Positions 50,666 to 64,000 of a stretch of 64,000 nucleotides of DNA are shown piece by piece (the stretch's first letter is position 1; each line of letters starts with the position of its first letter). The position numbers were made by a program, and so were the translations under genes. Below the pieces are notes generated by a model. It had not been told where the DNA came from and ran no database searches. It saw only the letters and a program-made list of their open reading frames with translations. Source of the stretch: Apostichopus japonicus (taxonomy: Eukaryota; Echinodermata; Holothuroidea; Aspidochirotida; Stichopodidae); NCBI RefSeq assembly GCF_037975245.1, contig NC_092581.1, forward strand, positions 2,738,001 to 2,802,000. The letters run 5' to 3'.

Positions 50666-51740
50666 TATACTTATATATACATATATGTTTATATGTGTGT
50701 TTGTATTTGCATTTGTATTCAATTGTGTATGTATGCATATGTGTATATATATATGTATTGTGGGTGGTGGGGTGGGTGGGTGGGTGGGTTATACGTGTTG
50801 AGTTGGTGTGTGGATCTAATTGTTACTGTTTTCTTGTATTGTTCTCTTACTTATGGGAGCGCTCTACTAGACAAGCCCTCTGGGTTTTTTGGAGTGCTTC
50901 CTTTCACAATTTTCCCTGTTGTTGATATGTTTTGTCACTTAGTTATATTCTCTGTATTTATATTGTGAAGAAACAAATAAATGAAATGAAATGAAATGTA
51001 GCGCATCCATTCCTAAATCCTGGATCATTCTGTTGAATCCGTTAACAAGATGAGTACCAGGTAATCAAATGTTAACCTTTCCGTGTCACGTCCTCGATGA
51101 CAATTCGTAAAATTGTCAAGTCTTTCCAAAAAATAATTCGATAAAAGTCCCGTAAACAATTTTGATGAAACAACTAAAAAGATAACAGGTCAAGTTAAAA
51201 ATGTCGCCATAAAAATAAGAATTTCAATTCAAAACAAATTGGAAATAAAAAATCGATATATGAAGAAAATGAGAGTTCACAAACAAATTCAGGAAATGTT
51301 GATATTTGAGAACTTACTTTGTAACCGCATTTTGGGGAGAACAAGTCAAAAATTGTGAAAAAGTCTAAATGATAGTATAAATAAACTTGGAAGATAGAAA
51401 GTTGAGTTTATACTGGCTCGAAGGTACGACGAAGAAATAATGAAATTGATCAGAATCTCAAAACTGTAAAATTTCGGGATAAACTAGGTCAAATTTTGAA
51501 ATAAAAAGTTGAAAGTTCCATACCGCCATCAAGCCCATCGTATACATTACATTTTGATAAGTTTCATCTTGACAAGACTCACAAATCCCACCGGTTTGCA
51601 GTTACCAAACGTTTTGATGCCTCCATACACCACTGTTTGTTTAAATCGATTATAATCGACGGTCTGCAAATTGGAAAAGTTCATATCTCTTAAAGTGGAA
51701 AATTTTCCCATCGGCACCGACCTCCCGTGATACGCCACCC
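49650..51740. other. Upstream region of CCDC28, no gene seen
   Basis: Should contain the 5' UTR exon and promoter of the minus-strand gene if these are nearby. GTGGGAGCGCC (50222-50232) is a weak promoter-like patch. Otherwise TA and GGGT simple sequence and a short AAATG repeat (50978-51000). Confidence 0.4.
50628..50690. repeat. (TA)n microsatellite
   Basis: TA tract with GCATAT interruptions, followed by a TG-rich patch and a (GGGT)n run at 50760-50789. Confidence 0.95.
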
Positions 51741-51746
51741 CCCCCC

Positions 51747-52378
51747 CAAGGGCGGCGGAAGCACTTTCAATCTGGGGGGGCACCGACATCAAAGGGCACT
51801 TTGCAGAAATTCGATTTAGTACCCTTTATAACTCTTATTGTATTATCTTATTTGCGTATACACATCACTCCATCAACGTCCCCCCCCCCCCCCTCTCAAG
51901 GAAAATATGCATACTAGCACTGCAATATCCAATGTGCAAATTGGGAAACAAGGAACAAGTTTTCTTTTGAGACAAAATGAGGTGAAATCATGCTAGTTGC
52001 TAATGTAGGAATCTTCCGAATTAGAGTTTATTTCTTGTTAATATCTTAACAAATTTTTTTCCGTTCGAAATAGCTTTGAGTTTGACCCACAGAAATTCAC
52101 TAAAAGTCAGGGGCATAGCCAGGATTTGCAAAGTTTTGTGCACGACTATCTGAGCGTAGCGCCACCATCGGTTGGCGCGGAGCGTACAAGAAAATTTTTG
52201 GTTTTACAAACCCCTCAGATGGCCGGAAACGGCCCTTCCCGAGTGTTCATTCTGGTTCCCTGGCCTCTTGCTAACTTGAGACACCTCAATTTTTATGTAG
52301 AAAAAGGGCACATTTTTAACCTGAGGAAAAGTGGGGGGGGGGACGTGCCCCCTGTGCCCCCCGGTTCCGCCGCCCTTG
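51747..52378. mobile_element. Probable hAT-like MITE, 632 bp, in poly(C) flanks
   Basis: The left end CAAGGGCGGCGGAA is mirrored exactly by TTCCGCCGCCCTTG ending at 52378. Both flanks are runs of C, so an 8-bp duplication CCCCCCCC is compatible but not informative. The interior holds a second transposon-like start (CAGGGGCATAGCCAGG at about 52110), suggesting a composite or nested insertion. The 121-residue open frame starting at 52126 lies largely in the right half and ends in proline runs from the C tract; I do not regard it as a gene. Confidence 0.65.
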
Positions 52379-52871
52379 CCCCCCCCCCCCCCCATCCCCT
52401 GACACAGACACACGCATGCATGCGTTTTAGTAACAGAAAAATATCACTTCAATTGTCGTTAGCAACAGCAAAATCAATGAGATACGTTTAGCAGAGGAAG
52501 AAGAGAAAAAAACTCAGTTGCTCTCCATCTCTTTATCGGATGATTTTTGTTGTTGTAGATTTGCTCAGTGAGCCATGTTAAATTGAAATACTGCCATCAA
52601 ATTTTAACCGACCTGCACGCACAACATGGTGTTACGTATTGACTGACAGTAAAGAAGATATATAAATATATAACCATTTTGTATTAACGATCAATACAAG
52701 CAGATTAAAGGGTATCCCAGTGACAAACAATGTGACAAAAAAACAACAACAAAACAGATAAAAAACTCCACTCTCTTAGTTGAAACCTCCCTTATTTCAA
52801 TATCTTGTCCCTGAGACTCAAGAAATCGTTGGTTGATTGTAACATACCGTATAGATGTTGACTGGTTAAAG

Positions 52872-52876
<5 letters not shown>

Positions 52877-52950
<74 letters not shown>

Positions 52951-52963
52951 ATGTATATATATA

Positions 52964-53035
<72 letters not shown>
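52877..53035. repeat. (TA)n microsatellite, 159 bp
   Basis: Two long TA blocks with a short TATG-rich centre. Confidence 0.97.
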
Positions 53036-53036
<1 letters not shown>

Positions 53037-53568
53037 GCCAAGCAATAATCTCATTGCATAACTGTCACGCTGCTATCATTGCCGAGATAGATTTTCTAAT
53101 CCAATTTCTCATCACGATTTTCCAGCTGGATAATCCAATTATGCAGATTAGCCTTGAACCAAGCAAGAGGATATTTTTCTTACACCTCAATGATTTGATA
53201 AGTCCATAGTCTGTGACAAGACTCGGAATTAGTTAGCATTGCTTGGTAGTTTGTTTTGGGCAAAAATCAATTTTTAGGCCCCCTTTTTCCCTTTCGCATT
53301 TTATAACAACCAAAAATTGAGTGATTGCAAAATATGAAAAAAAAGAGAGAGAAAAAATAGAGAGAAGATTCACAAGAAGAGATGATACGCTTGTCTGCTT
53401 GTACAGATGAACCGTTGAGCACATGTTCTTGCATTGGGAGCAGTTTATGCTGCGTCAGGAAATCATCCTAAAGGCAATCAAAATAACGATATAAATAAAT
53501 AATTATATTCATGCTGTTGTATTTTCTACAAACACACACATATCAGGGTGCATATGTTTGTTTTACAG

Positions 53569-53575
53569 TATATAT

Positions 53576-53623
<48 letters not shown>

Positions 53624-53650
53624 ATATATTTGTATATATATATATATATT
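53569..53650. repeat. (TA)n tract inside the fold-back unit
   Basis: TA dinucleotides with TTTG interruptions, beginning at the inner border of the left inverted end. Confidence 0.95.
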
Positions 53651-53926
53651 TTCCAACTCATTACGATTTTCATTTATATATATATTCATTTGCCTTTGTC
53701 GTTTACCTCCATTGCATTAACATAAGTCTATTCAAAGTATCTCTTTCGAGATCCGGCTTTAGGAATCACAAATGATTTTCGAGTTGGTTAGCATCATGTT
53801 TGATCTCTAGAGTAAGGCAAAATATGTCTCCAAAAACAGAACTAGTATTGTTCGATACAGGTGACAAACGCCTACAGTGGAATAACGATCTTCCTTACCG
53901 GTTTCGAACCTCTGGACATACAATCA

Positions 53927-53999
53927 GCGTCCATAGCCTAGTGGTTAGGGTGTCCGCGTACAGAGCGGGAGGCCTGTGGTTCGAATCCCGGTGGAGGCT
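53927..53999 (+). pseudogene. tRNA-like sequence, probably a SINE head
   Basis: About 73 bases have an A-box region (TAGCCTAGTGGTTAGG) and a B-box (GGTTCGAATCC). The acceptor arms GCGTCCA and TGGAGGC pair at six of seven positions, and the anticodon stem TCCGC/GCGGG closes a seven-base loop GTACAGA. The T-stem is poorly paired and the implied anticodon ACA is not expected for a functional eukaryotic tRNA. It therefore looks like a tRNA-derived SINE head, still likely to bind RNA polymerase III factors. A reverse-oriented B-box-like GGTTTCGAACC sits at 53900-53910. Confidence 0.6.
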
Positions 54000-54793
54000 G
54001 AAAGTTTTTTCACTGTTCCTGATTTTCCAACTCATTACGATTTTCATTTATATATATATATACTGTAAAACAAACATATGACCCCTGAAGCTTGTCGAAA
54101 AGAAACTAACACTCCATAAATACACATGAATGTATATATCTTACGCTGTAAAAAAACCTAAGAAGGCAAATAGTGCAAAACAAGATACTGGGGAAGAAGA
54201 AGAAAATATATTAATAGCTAGTTGCTAGAGGCAATCATCAGAATATTAAAAGTATTAACAATTTAATGTGATGCCACGTCATCACTTGGTATGACGTCTT
54301 ATACCGTCTTTCGATACAACAATATTTTAGTGCAATATTGTAAAGGAAAAATCAACGTAATGTTGTATATATTAGTTAGGAGGTTTGCTTTGCTGTACTT
54401 TGTGTATACGAACATAATGTATGTGTATTGTATTCGATGGCTCACTGCAATAGTATCCTTTGTATTATTATAGTGCTGACCATATATGGGACAGAAATGG
54501 ATGTAGGGGAAGTGGGGAGGGGTGGGACGGAAGGGGGTTTTCGTGGTGTAGGAATTTCGTCTCCGTGGCTTTTCAATTAAAACGGTTTAACTACTTAGCC
54601 TAACGCTTGTACAGACCATTTAGCCAGTTCCGCATATGCAACATTAAAATCAATGCTAGACAAGAGTTTTGTTTTCTTAAATAATATGTTTACAAATGGA
54701 TTACAAATTTATCAAGAACATATGAAGTTCAATATCATCTAATGGTTGTTCTGTTGCTTATATTAAGGTAAACGAACATGGTTTGTTCCAATT

Positions 54794-54794
<1 letters not shown>

Positions 54795-54871
<77 letters not shown>
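54795..54871. repeat. (TA)n microsatellite
   Basis: Uninterrupted TA tract of about 76 bp. Confidence 0.97.
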
Positions 54872-54872
<1 letters not shown>

Positions 54873-54879
54873 CAAGACT

Positions 54880-58150
<3,271 letters not shown>

Positions 58151-58235
58151 TACTTGGATGTAATACAGTGTAGGCTACACCATTTAGCGCAAGGTTCGCA
58201 TTTTTTCCCCTACATCTTGAGATTTCGAAAAAAAA

Positions 58236-58243
58236 TTTGGCGC
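58236..58243 (+). promoter_or_regulatory. E2F-like site upstream of GOPC
   Basis: TTTGGCGC matches the E2F consensus and lies 655 bases before the GOPC start codon, in a short patch of higher GC. This is a motif match only. Confidence 0.25.
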
Positions 58244-58612
58244 TGGGCATAAAAATAGCCATTTATAGCCATATATTACTAATAAAGTCGTGGCGAATTG
58301 TTTCTTACTATGTGTTTCTCGAGTTTCTGATTCAATAAAATCTTTGTTTGTGATGGCCTGTCATGAAAATACTGGTTACTCCGAAAGAGACTCTCGTCTT
58401 ATAACCTTTCTTATAAAGTTGCATGGTTTTGTGTCGCTTAGTGATAATTTATAAAAGGAAAAAAAAAAGAAGAAGAAAAACCAAGGAAAGAATTGCACAC
58501 GAACTTTACAAGCATTTTCACCTGTTACATAAATACGAGTGTCCATCAAGTAAGAAGCTCATTTCTAGTTTTGCATTGCTAAAAGAATGACTCAGCCTTC
58601 GATCACTTTGAA

Positions 58613-58897
58613 ATGTGCCGATTCTTCAACAAGTGGAACTTTTATCTTATTCACTGGGAATATTTGACACCGGAAAGGAATTTATCCAGGTTTCTAACGA
58701 TAATGTGGAAACCTGAGTATGTGAAGATGGCTAAAGCTCCCTTATCTGGGGGAACCGATAAAAACTTTTCGTCATGGGATGTTGGATGTTATCACTTGTT
58801 CACAGAATTGGACAAGGATGGACTTGGCAGCCGGGTGAAACCCGCCCCCTGTTTACTTGCATTGTGGGAAGGTGACGAAACATCACATACAGACAAA
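58613..58897 (+). other. In-frame open extension upstream of the GOPC start, probably 5' UTR
   Basis: No stop occurs in frame between an ATG at 58613 and the preferred GOPC start. The predicted peptide (beginning [11 protein letters not shown]) has no repeats, signal peptide or recognised similarity. The simplest reading is a 5' UTR open by chance; a longer N-terminus cannot be excluded. Confidence 0.5.
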
Positions 58898-59101
58898 ATG
58901 GCTGCGCTCAGTTGGTTAGATTTGCTGGAAAAAGAATTTGATAAGTCTTTCGTAGATCTTGATTTACTCCTCGGGGAAATTGATGTGGAACAATGTGACA
59001 TTACTTATGAAGGCAGAACAAAGATGACATCTTTGAGCTCTGCGTTCGCTCAACTGTGTCACAAATCTCAGACTATTTTCCAAAATAATGCTAAGGTGGA
59101 A
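58898..59101 (+). CDS. GOPC: GOPC (PIST/CAL) first coding exon, partial gene
   Basis: GOPC is a Golgi-associated scaffold with N-terminal coiled coils and one PDZ domain; in vertebrates it binds the C-termini of membrane cargo such as CFTR and controls their sorting. This exon has 68 codons. It reads [20 protein letters not shown], then LDLLLGEID, then DITYEGR, then KMTSLSS and FAQLCHK, nearly colinear with the first conserved block of human GOPC ([33 protein letters not shown]). It ends in phase 0 at VE|GTGAGT, just before the residues that begin AQL in the human protein. The ATG has A at -3 and G at +4. The frame stays open upstream to 58613, but those 95 residues match nothing and human GOPC has a Gly/Ala-rich leader there instead, so I start at 58898. 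The PDZ domain lies beyond the window. Confidence 0.93.
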
Positions 59102-62100
59102 GTGAGTATATGATTAGCCCAGCCATTACGTTAGTAACACACATGTACAACAGACAGGGCAAGGCTAGGCCTAGTATAACAGTATACTAAGTATAATGTA
59201 TGTCTAAAGCTAACACGAACTTTAGCTAGATCAACATGATGTCACAATGTACGCCATTATTATTAAGTTAGAGAGCAGTACCTGGTAATGGATCGGTGCT
59301 CATTTAACAATTGCTCCAGTAGAAAAAACTATCATGGTACTTGGTAGCCTAGCTCAGCTTATGTAGACTGAGTGAGACTTATTCAGTTATTGTTTATGTT
59401 ATAGGGAAGGCATTGTTTTGTTTATTAAACAAATAGGCTATGACTAAGTTGTGATAAATGGACAGTGATATTCATAAGAGAGTTAGCCTAAGCATAGGCT
59501 AGTCAGGTTGATATTTTGTCGGTCACACACACCAAATTTTCTGTAAAGTTTGCATTACTTCATCATGTGGCTTGACTGACAACACTGTGTTTGCCTAGCC
59601 TAATGTGAAGTGAATTGCATATGAAATGGCTAAAAAAGTTTTGGCAAGATAGTGACTCTCTTTCATTCTGTATAAAAAATTTGTGTCCCGCCTATGGTTT
59701 TTCCTTAGTCCAAAACTCATGTAATTATTGATTCATTTATATGTGAGCCTAAAAAAAAATGGAAGCCATACACAAATTGACAAGATGTCAAGTTAACACT
59801 GCCATACCTACAGTAGTCCACCCGTCATGAAGTGTTCCCTCTTTTTACGGCATTCTTATATCCTAGCAGTCTTTGTGTATAGCATTTGCCAATTTTTTTT
59901 TTATAGGTTCTGAAAGAGTCTGAAAGGGAATCTTTATAGTTGGAAAATTTTACTAATTTGCAATAGTCTTGCACAGTTATGTAGTTCCATGTTAATTGTT
60001 TGTTCAAGAGTACTACATGTTCCTCACTTCAGTAGTTGTAATTTGACATTAGGTCACTGAAAACCCAGGATGTCCCACCCACAGAATATATGATGAATGC
60101 ATTGAGATGCATTAATATTAGTGCTAACTGCTATGCCCTGTCCTGTGGTAGTGTAGCAGGCCTACTCCCCTAGGCTTGTGTAGGCTATGTACTGTATTGA
60201 ATAAATGCAGTGTAGTGACTTTCACAGTATTGTATTGTAAGTGATGGAAATATGCAATGCTACTCTATATACATTTTAATATGGAACTGTAAACGATAAT
60301 GACAGACTGAAGATGTAGACCTAGGCTAAGTCTGGGAGAACCTAGGAAAACAACCAACAAACATGGCTAATCAGAACTCTTCAAGCCTACAAACAACTAA
60401 CAAGAAACACCTAAGGTTTTCCATTCCTAACCCCCTACCCCCCCCCCCCCCCCGCAGTTGTTTACATGTAAACATTCTGGCATCTGCCGTACGCCTTGCA
60501 CACAGAGCTCATGATTAGACAAATTCTGTTAACATTAGGAATATGTTTCTCTATATGTATATGTACAGTATGGTTTGTTTCTATTGTGGCCTATCATGTC
60601 TGCACAAGGTAAAACATTAACTACAGATGCCTTAAGTTGATGTATGCTTGATGCATTAATGCTATTGACTCAAGTGAACTCACAATTTATGCACATATAG
60701 GGCCTAAGGCTGTCTTAATATTTTTTGTTGTTGAATTCACATTGCATATACATAAAATACATACATAATGGATTCAAGGGGTTTCGAGCTCCCATGTCAG
60801 ACAGTAGGGAGAATTGATGACGGTTGCCGAACTTTGTATGGCAGCAGGTTATAGCTCCTGCCATTGATTTGGTAATTCTTCTCACATTTCTAAGAATATC
60901 TCTTGGATTTGTAATGAAAATAACTTTGAAACTGGAATCATGGTGGGAAGTTGTGAGGGCAAAGTAGATACTAGACTTTGGACTAGGTGAACTGCTTGCG
61001 CCCCCTTTCAGATGTTAAAGTTCTTGCATTAGGGGTAGGGATGGCAGAGAAGGCAGTCTGTTGGAAGTGAGAAGAGGAAATCATGTTTAAGAATAGAAGT
61101 ATTAGTAGCCTACATTATCTTCATCTTTGTATGTAAATGAATCACACACGAAAGCAAAATAAATTTTGGCTCAATTCATTGTTATTAAGTTTCCATTGAC
61201 TCTTTTGCAAAATGAATCATAAAGTCTCACCAAACTTGAAAGTTCCCTTGAGTTTCTCTCTGGAACACACTGTAAATTTGCAAAACCTACTGTGACAAGT
61301 TTTAAGTGTATCATATATCCGAACTCTATCCACTGGCATTAAGTTAGTGAATATCTTGAAAACTTGGAGGCCTGATGTATATTTGAAAGTTATTTCTTAT
61401 GGGAGAGAGGCAATTACCCTGTAAGCCCAGTATATTTGAGTTTGTTTCTGTATGGCTAATATTCTGTACATTCTGACTAACTTGCAAGTATGTACAAGAG
61501 TAATTTATCCCACCTAGCCAACCTCCAGACCTTTTACATGAAACTGAACATTATCTTTGCAAGGAATTATGTAAAATGACTCCAAGATTTTTTCGTCAAT
61601 GGGTACTCAAGCAGAGTCAATAAATATAATAATTGATATGTGAAGCCAAATTGTTTCATGCAAAGAAAGAAAGGGAAAAAGAAAAAGAAAAAAAGAATGT
61701 AGCATTTTCGTGATGTTTGAAATAAAAAGTGTGATTGAGTTCATAAAGTGTTGTGTAGTAAAATAACAGCATATTGATAAACACAAGCATGCTTTCCCCC
61801 CCCCCCTTCTCCTCCCCTGAACATTAGATAAATATTCTGAGAAGAAAGCTTATAAATATGATATATCATAATCATCAGCTTGATCTCATATCAAAATCAT
61901 GAAAATATGAAGGTCATAAATATTGCAGCCTTGTTTGGCTGTTAATATAGATCTCTCGCATTTCAACCACAGTCAAGGTTGTCAGGAGTGGCATATTTCA
62001 AACAATCCATGGACAAAGGCACGGTAGCTTTTGAAATATTTGCAAACGGTCGGGAAGTATTTTATCTCGATGATTCAGAACATTGAATTTACTTCACTCC

Positions 62101-64000
62101 TCTAGATTCATCTATATTCTCCAATCTGCACAACCTAGCCTAAAAATGCTGTTTAGTGCTGTAGAATTTAGGTTAAGCTTAAAAATTTGTATATCGGTAA
62201 CTGGTAAGGATAACAATTGATGTTTGGTTGCGTCTTGTTTCCATGCAAACACTTTGCAGTTACAGTGCTATATATATCCTGTGGATGTAGATTTTACTGC
62301 ATGCATGAATACATACTCAAACCTACTAAGGTAATCTATGTCTCAACTTTAGGGCACAAAAAAGTGCGAACACACGCACACCCACACACATGTACACACA
62401 CATGAACACATGCACACCCACAAGAAAAAAATTCATGTATCTGAATATACATAGATTTTAGATACTGTTAGTACAGTACAGTATGTATCCTCCTGAATCA
62501 TGTCTTGATTCTAGAGGATTCTGTGTCATGTTGCATAAGATTGGTGTGTTTAGATTTAATGGCTACCTCTAGTAGTATATACCTCTTCATTCGCAACAAA
62601 TTGCCAATATAGTACATCTTTGAGTATGTCATCCTCTCTGCCCCTCCCACTCCTCCTCCCACTCCACCTCCCTCCATTCCCCTCCCAGTTGCTACAGTAG
62701 GCTTCATTACTTCTAATGCAACCACCTTTATCCAATCGTCTTCAACAAATTGCAAACAATTCTAACATTGAATGTTCTGCTCGTGATAATCTATCCAATG
62801 AATCTGAATATATTGTAGTAAAGTTTGTTCTCCTTATATAAGTTGCTCATATTTCAAAATATTTGTCTGTTATGTTTTTAAAGGCTTACAGCAAGCAATA
62901 TGTTACTTAGAAATAAGCAGATCAGTTTGTTTCCTTATGTTTTAGTTAACTGTGCAAAAGTATGTTCAGAAAATCCTCCCCCCCCCCTCGCCACGCCCAT
63001 TCCCAAATCTGCAGTACGCTGACAGTAACTGTCGCTGTACACATACCTTACAGCCTTCACACACACATGGTAGGCTCCTCTAACATTATGTCTGAACACT
63101 GTGCCTGCTTACTGTGTCTGGATTTCCTTTTCTTCATTGTAGCTTCCTCATGTTGCCTGACAGCTTCGAGAACTGTCTGTGAGTAGTCAGGATTTGCAAA
63201 GAAGAAAGAAAGATAAAAAAAAATATAAAAAAGAGACCGAAGAAGGAAAAAAAGGGGGGAAAAATCGAGAAAGCTTCTAGCATCTTTCTGGGTTCCATTC
63301 GAGTTCTTCAAGTATCAAGCTGAGAGGCATTTCGTATAATTAACATAGAGGGTGTAAACATATGAGGATGAAAAGGATTATGAACATGATATTTATTTCT
63401 CATGATAGAGAAAAATGAATGATAATATCAATTTAAGTTCATTGTGCAGAGAGATTATAATATTTTAAATTAAAGGAGTTGATTTTTTTTTTTCTTTTTT
63501 TTTTCAGTTTTGGAATAGTGAAGTAATAGTTTTAAAATTTTTACAGTTTACTTGTAAATTTTTTTGAATTAATACCATCAAAAGTGTCTACTATAGGGAA
63601 TAGAATGTTGATGATTCGATCAAATTCATTGATTAAATGCTCATAATATTTCATTCAGTGAGAGAGATTTAGGAGGTTTAGTTGATTAAAATTCGAAATT
63701 TATCTTAGTTTGAATAATACTCAATTGAGTTTGGTTACAGTAAATTTCTAAAACCAATCCCCAAAACGTGAGCTGTAGTGTGGAAATTGTTGTCTATTCT
63801 CGTTTGCCACGGCTGTATCGGAGGATAACCTTTATCTGATAGAAGTACGATTTTCATGCTACTCATACAGTCAGTACAAAGCTTTGGTTTGTGAGGTAAC
63901 ATTATGAATATTCATGACCTGGGGTTTTGTGGAAGTGGGTGTTTTTGATTTGATTGGCTTCAAGGTTTTTGAAGTTTTTAATGTCGTATTTCAAGATTTA
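59102..64000 (+). other. GOPC: GOPC intron 1, runs off the window
   Basis: The intron starts with a strong donor GTGAGTATA at 59102. I looked for the next GOPC exon (a coiled coil beginning AQL) and saw nothing. The stretch is AT-rich with a poly(C) run near 60438, a CA-rich patch at 62365-62420 and pyrimidine/purine patches near 61795 and 63190-63260. No other gene is supported. Confidence 0.75.

Larger units (their letters stand above)
53551..54080. mobile_element. Fold-back unit with 20-bp perfect inverted ends, TA tracts and a tRNA-like core
   Basis: CATATGTTTGTTTTACAGTA at 53551-53570 is repeated exactly in inverse orientation at 54061-54080, with TA tracts just inside both copies. Similarity continues weakly outward (TCAGGGTG against TCAGGGGT). 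Inside, TTTTCCAACTCATTACGATT and the bases after it occur as a 37-bp direct repeat at 53649-53685 and 54023-54059. The middle holds a tRNA-like sequence (53927-53999). It could be a composite SINE pair or a small fold-back transposon. No target duplication was clear. Confidence 0.6.

Noticed and set aside
52126-52491. 121-codon open frame, one of the longest in the window
   Set aside because: It overlaps the right half of a hAT-like MITE and ends in proline runs from a poly(C) tract.

Overview
The window is AT-rich, gene-poor nuclear DNA from an animal, probably a marine invertebrate deuterostome. The evidence is split genes with GT-AG introns, the near absence of long open reading frames, many (TA)n microsatellites and G/C homopolymers, and a strong excess of the palindrome TAGGCCTA, which I associate with echinoderm genomes. 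Echinoderm, and a sea cucumber or urchin in particular, is an inference.

Two conserved genes can be named from the protein sequence. (1) A CCDC28A/B homologue lies on the minus strand at 42669-47114. I can read five phase-compatible coding exons, about 219 residues. The exon for the extreme C-terminus and the 5' UTR exon were not found. (2) The first coding exon of GOPC (Golgi PDZ/coiled-coil protein, also PIST or CAL) lies on the plus strand at 58898-59101. Its first intron fills the rest of the window. The two genes are divergent, about 11.8 kb apart. No other conserved protein was recognised. Almost every other open frame looks like chance in AT-rich or simple sequence.

Layout: 1-4.0 kb holds three related hairpin modules and a tRNA-derived SINE. 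4-13 kb is featureless apart from homopolymers and G-rich runs. 12.9-13.4 kb has a possible first exon. 13.4-23 kb is AT-rich with microsatellites and one long palindrome. 23.1-31 kb looks like a promoter district, with a ZNF143/SBF-type site, six YY1-like ATGGC(G/C)GC boxes, candidate short first exons, a 26-bp minisatellite and a long TA tract. 31-40 kb holds transposon debris, a direct repeat pair, a 42-bp minisatellite and a complete 602-bp hAT-type MITE. 42.7-47.1 kb is CCDC28. 47.3-49.6 kb is a complete 2.3-kb non-autonomous hAT-type element with a perfect 8-bp target duplication, just upstream of the first CCDC28 coding exon. 50-58.6 kb holds TA tracts, a further hAT-like element and a fold-back unit with a tRNA-like sequence. 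58.9-64 kb is the start of GOPC.

The most interesting unexplained structures are three. The first is the set of hairpin modules at 1.8, 2.1 and 3.5 kb, where both stem arms change together. The second is two families of short palindromes, each recurring at two distant places. The third is the excess of full CRE octamers (TGACGTCA).
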